A stretch of 27,045 nt of DNA. Origin: CAYNWK01 sp964400875 (GTDB lineage: Bacteria; Chloroflexota; Anaerolineae; Anaerolineales; UBA4823). Below the pieces are notes generated by a model. The model had not been told where the DNA came from. It ran no database searches and saw only the letters and a program-made list of their open reading frames with translations. Position numbers and translations under genes: made by a program. The DNA is taken from contig CAYNWK010000051.1 in the NCBI GenBank assembly GCA_964400875.1, forward strand, positions 1-27,045, in the 5' to 3' direction. This document shows, piece by piece, positions 24,748 through 27,045 of this stretch (position 1 is its first letter; each line of letters starts with the position of its first letter).

Positions 24748-25455
24748 CTATCTCAATCGCTTACTCCACACACCGGTGAACTCCGGCAGACGGGTCCACC
24801 GCTTGCTCTCAATCCGTGCGCGTAATTCCGGGCCGAAAAAGAAACCGGCCATCTCGGCGGCGCTGGAGAGATCCTCGAACCGGTAATCGGTACGGATGAC
24901 GCGCCGGGTAAAGCCCCAGATGGATTCGAGGTCTGCGTAGTAAGCGGCCAGTTCGGGCGTGGGCGGTGCAGGCTCTGCTACGCCGGTTCCCAGGGTTTCA
25001 ATCACGATCAATACCCCGCTTTGCTTGACTAAACGGTGCATCCCAACCAGCACTCGGTCTACCTGTGCACGCCACTCAGAGGGATGCCAGCCGGTAAGAT
25101 GCCCGATCGCCCATCCCGCTGTTATCACGTCGAAGGATTCTGCCGGGGAGGGGGAAGCGCGCATATCCGCAAATACCAGTGGCCATGCGCCGCCAATCTG
25201 TTCGCGTACGACGGACTGTTGGCGCAGCATACTCTGGGAAAGGTCGCTAGCGATGATCTGCCCGGCGTAAGGATGCAGCAGTAGTGGAATCCGTCCTGTG
25301 CCGCTTCCCAGATCGAGCACGCGTTTTCCCTGTAAATCAGCGACCTGCCGCAGCGTTTTCAGCAGCTGACCTTCGACATCCTCTCTAGCGATCAATCGAT
25401 GGTACTCGGCTGCGTGAGATGTGTAGATCTCCCAGAAGTGGTCGTTGGATTCCAA
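24748..25455 (-). CDS. Class I SAM-dependent methyltransferase, TTG start
   Basis: A 235-residue Rossmann-fold methyltransferase. Motif I is VLDLGSGTGRIPLLL (46-60), followed by QIIASDLSQSMLRQQ with the acidic residue that binds the SAM ribose, then FADMRASP, and a FDVITAGWAIGHLTGW stretch at motif IV. The substrate is not predictable. The frame stays open to 25602, but the chosen TTG at 25455 has GAGGAGG eight bases upstream. It begins at the conserved ESNDHFWEIYTSHAAEYH, and the upstream extension reads as non-coding and overlaps the neighbouring gene. It probably shares an operon with the ABM-like and VOC genes upstream (118-nt gap). Confidence 0.8.
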   Translation of the reverse strand: MESNDHFWEIYTSHAAEYHRLIAREDVEGQLLKTLRQVADLQGKRVLDLGSGTGRIPLLLHPYAGQIIASDLSQSMLRQQSVVREQIGGAWPLVFADMRASPSPAESFDVITAGWAIGHLTGWHPSEWRAQVDRVLVGMHRLVKQSGVLIVIETLGTGVAEPAPPTPELAAYYADLESIWGFTRRVIRTDYRFEDLSSAAEMAGFFFGPELRARIESKRWTRLPEFTGVWSKRLR

Positions 25456-25573
25456 ATGTGAAATCCTCCTCAGTCCGACGAACAAGGCGGGAAAAGCGAT
25501 GACGGAGGTGCAATGGCTGGTGGAAAAAACCTGCGTTCCGAAGTGGTATCCGGGAGCCTCATATCCTGCTCGT

Positions 25574-25885
25574 TTACCCGGAGGCGATCTCACCGCCAGC
25601 AAGAGACACTAGGTTCAGTTCCTGGAATTTGGGTTGTACCTCGCACCTGGGATATACAACCTCGACAAACTTGAGCGTGTATGCTGCTTGTTGGTGCACT
25701 TGTTCAGCTGCTTCGTCGGGGAAGGCCATGGTGTGGATGAACACGGTCGGATCCTCGGTCCGGTAGGCAGCGTAATGCGTTTCCGGTTCTGCTTGTGCGA
25801 TGGCGTTCACAAACCTCAGAATGGCCTGTTCCACTTCGATAAGCTGGTCTTCTTTGACTTTATACTGCGTAATCTTGCGGATCAT
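25574..25885 (-). CDS. Small antibiotic-biosynthesis-monooxygenase-like (dimeric alpha/beta barrel) protein
   Basis: A 103-residue protein with the size and strand-helix order of the ABM/dimeric ferredoxin-like barrel fold: ITQYKVKEDQLIEVEQAILR, then ETHYAAYRTEDPTVFIHTMA, then EAAEQVHQQAAYTLKFVEVV. In this superfamily members are quinol monooxygenases, haem-degrading enzymes or simply stress-related proteins. No catalytic residue set is recognisable here, so the fold is suggested and the function is open. The start has GGAGG seven bases upstream. It starts 18 nt after the VOC gene and is likely co-transcribed with it. Confidence 0.6.
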   Translation of the reverse strand: MIRKITQYKVKEDQLIEVEQAILRFVNAIAQAEPETHYAAYRTEDPTVFIHTMAFPDEAAEQVHQQAAYTLKFVEVVYPRCEVQPKFQELNLVSLAGGEIASG

Positions 25886-25903
25886 AGACGTTCCTCCAGG
25901 GAA

Positions 25904-26287
25904 TTATTTTGAGAATTCATAATGCGGGCTGGTGCCCTTTTGCGCCAACCCAATGATGTTCCCATCTGGATCGTGCACGGCTGCTAAGACTGCGCCCCAG
26001 GGCTTCCTAGTTGGAGGATATTTTACCTGCGCCCCGAGAGTTTTAAAGCGTTCGAAGGTAATCTCCAAATTCTCGACCTCAAACCACAACGAAACGGCTC
26101 CGGGATACTCGCTTCTTTGCTTATCGACCTTGTCGAACCCTAAATAAGTATTCGGCAAAGGGAAACCGACGTGATCGGAGCCGGTGGCTTGTGGTTCCCC
26201 TAATTCTAAACCCTGACGGTAGAAGTCGGCCAAAGCGTGCAGGTTACCAGTTTCAATCACTATGGTGTGGACGATTACGCCGGACAT
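25904..26287 (-). CDS. VOC-family (glyoxalase/bleomycin-resistance fold) protein
   Basis: A 127-residue protein with paired beta-alpha-beta-beta-beta modules: VHTIVIETGNLHALADFYRQ with GLELGEP, then AVSLWFEVENLEITFERFKT, ending AAVHDPDGNIIGLAQ. The first metal-ligand position is His7. The terminal Glu usual in metal-dependent glyoxalases (GN.IEL) is replaced here (GNIIGLAQ), so classical glyoxalase I activity is unlikely. The start at 26287 is preferred over an in-frame ATG 20 codons upstream because AGGAGG lies seven bases ahead and the upstream part encodes a hairpin. It is the first gene of a probable three-gene unit with the ABM-like protein and the methyltransferase. Confidence 0.82.
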   Translation of the reverse strand: MSGVIVHTIVIETGNLHALADFYRQGLELGEPQATGSDHVGFPLPNTYLGFDKVDKQRSEYPGAVSLWFEVENLEITFERFKTLGAQVKYPPTRKPWGAVLAAVHDPDGNIIGLAQKGTSPHYEFSK

Positions 26288-26323
26288 CTTTATCCTCCTG
26301 TGCCAGAAAATGGTGGTTTGGGA

Positions 26324-26354
26324 GGTAAGCGTGGGGCTGCACCCCACGCTTACC
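26324..26354. repeat. 13-bp perfect inverted repeat in the VOC gene leader
   Basis: GGTAAGCGTGGGG (26324-26336) and CCCCACGCTTACC (26342-26354) form a 13-bp perfect stem with loop CTGCA. There is no T-tract on either strand. It sits just 5' of the VOC Shine-Dalgarno. Confidence 0.75.
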
Positions 26355-26362
26355 CCGCAAAT

Positions 26363-26391
26363 ATTCTCTACGACTGTGGGGAAATTGTCTA
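26363..26391 (-). promoter_or_regulatory. Possible promoter of the VOC/ABM/methyltransferase unit
   Basis: TAGACA (26391-26386), 17 bases, GAGAAT (26368-26363) on the minus strand. If used, transcription starts near 26356, at the foot of the 13-bp hairpin, so the mRNA would begin with that stem. Confidence 0.3.
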
Positions 26392-26423
26392 GTGCGATTG
26401 CCCCAAGGGCTTCGCAGTACTCA

Positions 26424-26459
26424 AAGCAGGCTGCCGGATATTCGGTTGGCAGCCTGCTT
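26424..26459 (-). terminator. Likely terminator after the second VOC gene
   Basis: A 12-bp perfect stem AAGCAGGCTGCC (26424-26435) / GGCAGCCTGCTT (26448-26459) lies 75 nt after the VOC stop. On the minus strand it is followed by TTTGAGT, a weak T-tract. Confidence 0.55.
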
Positions 26460-26534
26460 AGAACTTCTGACTATTCGAGTGACGCCCAAATGTCCCCGGC
26501 GATAATCATTTGAGCGAGATAGTAAATCCTAAAA

Positions 26535-26894
26535 CTACTGGTCCATGGCGGTATAGACACCTATGGTGTTGCCGGTGGGATCGGCGAACATTCCGAACCA
26601 ACCCATTTGTGGGATTTCGGTTTTGGGGACGAGGGTCTTGGCGCCCAAGGATTCGGCTTTCTTGAGCGTGGCTTCGATGTCGTCGGTGTCGACGTAAATT
26701 ACCACCGAGCCAGCAGGGGTATTCTCTCCGACCGGGTTGAGACCACCACCTGGGCCGTCGCCGGCAGCGAAGGTCGCGTAGTTCATCTCCGGCATCTGTT
26801 CGACTTCCCAGCCGAACAGATCGGCGTAGAACTTACCGGCCTCTTCACGGTCATTCGCAGAGATTTCAATGTGTACGATGGGGTGCTCGGACAT
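26535..26894 (-). CDS. VOC-family protein (glyoxalase-like domain)
   Basis: A 119-residue single VOC domain. It opens with VHIEISANDREEAGKFYADLFGW, in which His8 takes the first metal-ligand position, followed by MNYATFAAGDGPGGGLNP and VVIYVDTDDIEATLKKAESL, and ends in WFGMFADPTGNTIGVYTA. The C-terminal Glu of metal-dependent members is replaced (GNTIGVY). The family includes many uncharacterised stress or antibiotic-resistance-like proteins; the substrate is unknown. The start has CTAGGAGGT nine bases upstream. It has its own strong promoter, carrying a palindrome, and a hairpin terminator, so it is probably transcribed alone. Confidence 0.85.
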   Translation of the reverse strand: MSEHPIVHIEISANDREEAGKFYADLFGWEVEQMPEMNYATFAAGDGPGGGLNPVGENTPAGSVVIYVDTDDIEATLKKAESLGAKTLVPKTEIPQMGWFGMFADPTGNTIGVYTAMDQ

Positions 26895-26946
26895 GGCTCT
26901 ACCTCCTAGGAAAAAGTGATAAAAGGGATAGGAATTGGACGAAACA

Positions 26947-26975
26947 ATATTAGCACATATGTTCTATTCTGTCAA
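26947..26975 (-). promoter_or_regulatory. Strong promoter of the last VOC gene with embedded palindrome
   Basis: Perfect TTGACA (26975-26970), 17-base spacer, TAATAT (26952-26947) on the minus strand. The spacer contains the 16-bp near-palindrome TAGAACATATGTGCTA (26966-26951) with a single mismatched pair. This position, overlapping the -10 box, is where repressors commonly bind. Confidence 0.75.
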
Positions 26976-27013
26976 GCTTTTTCCACCGCTGGGAGTGCTC
27001 AAACTTGATGGGT

Positions 27014-27045
27014 TAGAATTAGAGGATGAACACATGTCCCCAAGG
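27014..27045 (+). CDS. Possible start of a leaderless gene running off the right edge
   Basis: TAGAAT (27014-27019) is followed by six bases and ATG at 27026, the same -10 sequence and spacing as at mutS. Only six full codons are visible (MNTCPQ), so nothing can be said about the product. It is divergent from the VOC gene. Confidence 0.25.

Noticed and set aside
25456..25602. Extended N-terminus of the methyltransferase from ATG 25602
   Set aside because: The extra 49 residues do not resemble the family, overlap the end of the ABM-like gene and lie upstream of a strong Shine-Dalgarno that serves the TTG at 25455.
1..27045. CRISPR arrays, tRNA or rRNA genes, insertion sequences, integrases, toxin-antitoxin pairs
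   Set aside because: No direct-repeat arrays, cloverleaf-like sequences, transposase motifs or paired small ORFs with recognisable toxin or antitoxin features were seen on either strand.

Overview
The window looks like a chromosomal scaffold from an uncultured Chloroflexota bacterium, most likely Anaerolineae-like. This is inferred from gene content and protein style, not from a marker search. The clues are a lipoprotein with a Pro/Thr/Glu linker after an LAAC lipobox, a baseplate-J-like membrane protein beside alaS, an archaeal-type phosphoglycerate mutase, a membrane/spermidine-synthase fusion and moderately high GC. Two runs of exactly 100 N (15881-15980 and 18965-19064) mark scaffolded metagenome assembly. 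I see no rRNA, tRNA, CRISPR array, transposase, phage gene or replication origin. Most of the window is housekeeping sequence.

Layout. 1-2863 (minus): an amino-acid-type ABC operon with a HisM/GlnP permease and a very unusual substrate-binding lipoprotein, cut by the left edge. 2962-8777 (plus): folC, lon, an AlbA_2/HATPase/winged-helix regulator and a eukaryote-type acyl-CoA-binding protein, ending in a strong terminator. 8804-17159 (minus): alaS, a baseplate-J-like membrane protein, ruvX, mltG, a DUF692-type TIM barrel and a secreted PQQ-type sugar dehydrogenase, all downstream of one promoter and a long leader. The alaS/ruvX/mltG core is the classic conserved bacterial cluster. 17180-19369 (plus): a spermidine-synthase-like membrane protein overlapping a TIGR01906/DUF1461 membrane protein. 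19456-21988 (minus): archaeal-type phosphoglycerate mutase and an orphan MsmX/UgpC-type ABC ATPase. 22102-24725 (plus): mutS. 24748-26975 (minus): a SAM methyltransferase, a small ABM-like protein and two VOC-fold proteins. A further plus-strand gene may start at 27026.

Most notable signals. (1) The lipoprotein at 1-1484 is open to the window edge. It reads as PhnD-type lobe 1, then GlnH-type lobe 2, a linker, GlnH-type lobe 1, then PhnD-type lobe 2: a circularly permuted GlnH domain nested at the hinge of a PhnD domain, or equivalently a reciprocal lobe exchange. (2) The roughly 320-nt leader of alaS holds a 47-codon ORF with 11 alanines, ten of them within 16 residues. It is followed by three segments that can form mutually exclusive pairings, which is the design of a ribosome-mediated alanine attenuator in front of alanyl-tRNA synthetase. 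(3) Several plus-strand genes (folC, lon, mutS, the SpeE-like gene and the right-edge start) have a -10 box only 6-13 nt before the ATG and no Shine-Dalgarno, so they look leaderless, while many minus-strand genes have good Shine-Dalgarno sites. (4) A near-consensus promoter before the last VOC gene carries a 16-bp near-palindrome between its -35 and -10 boxes.
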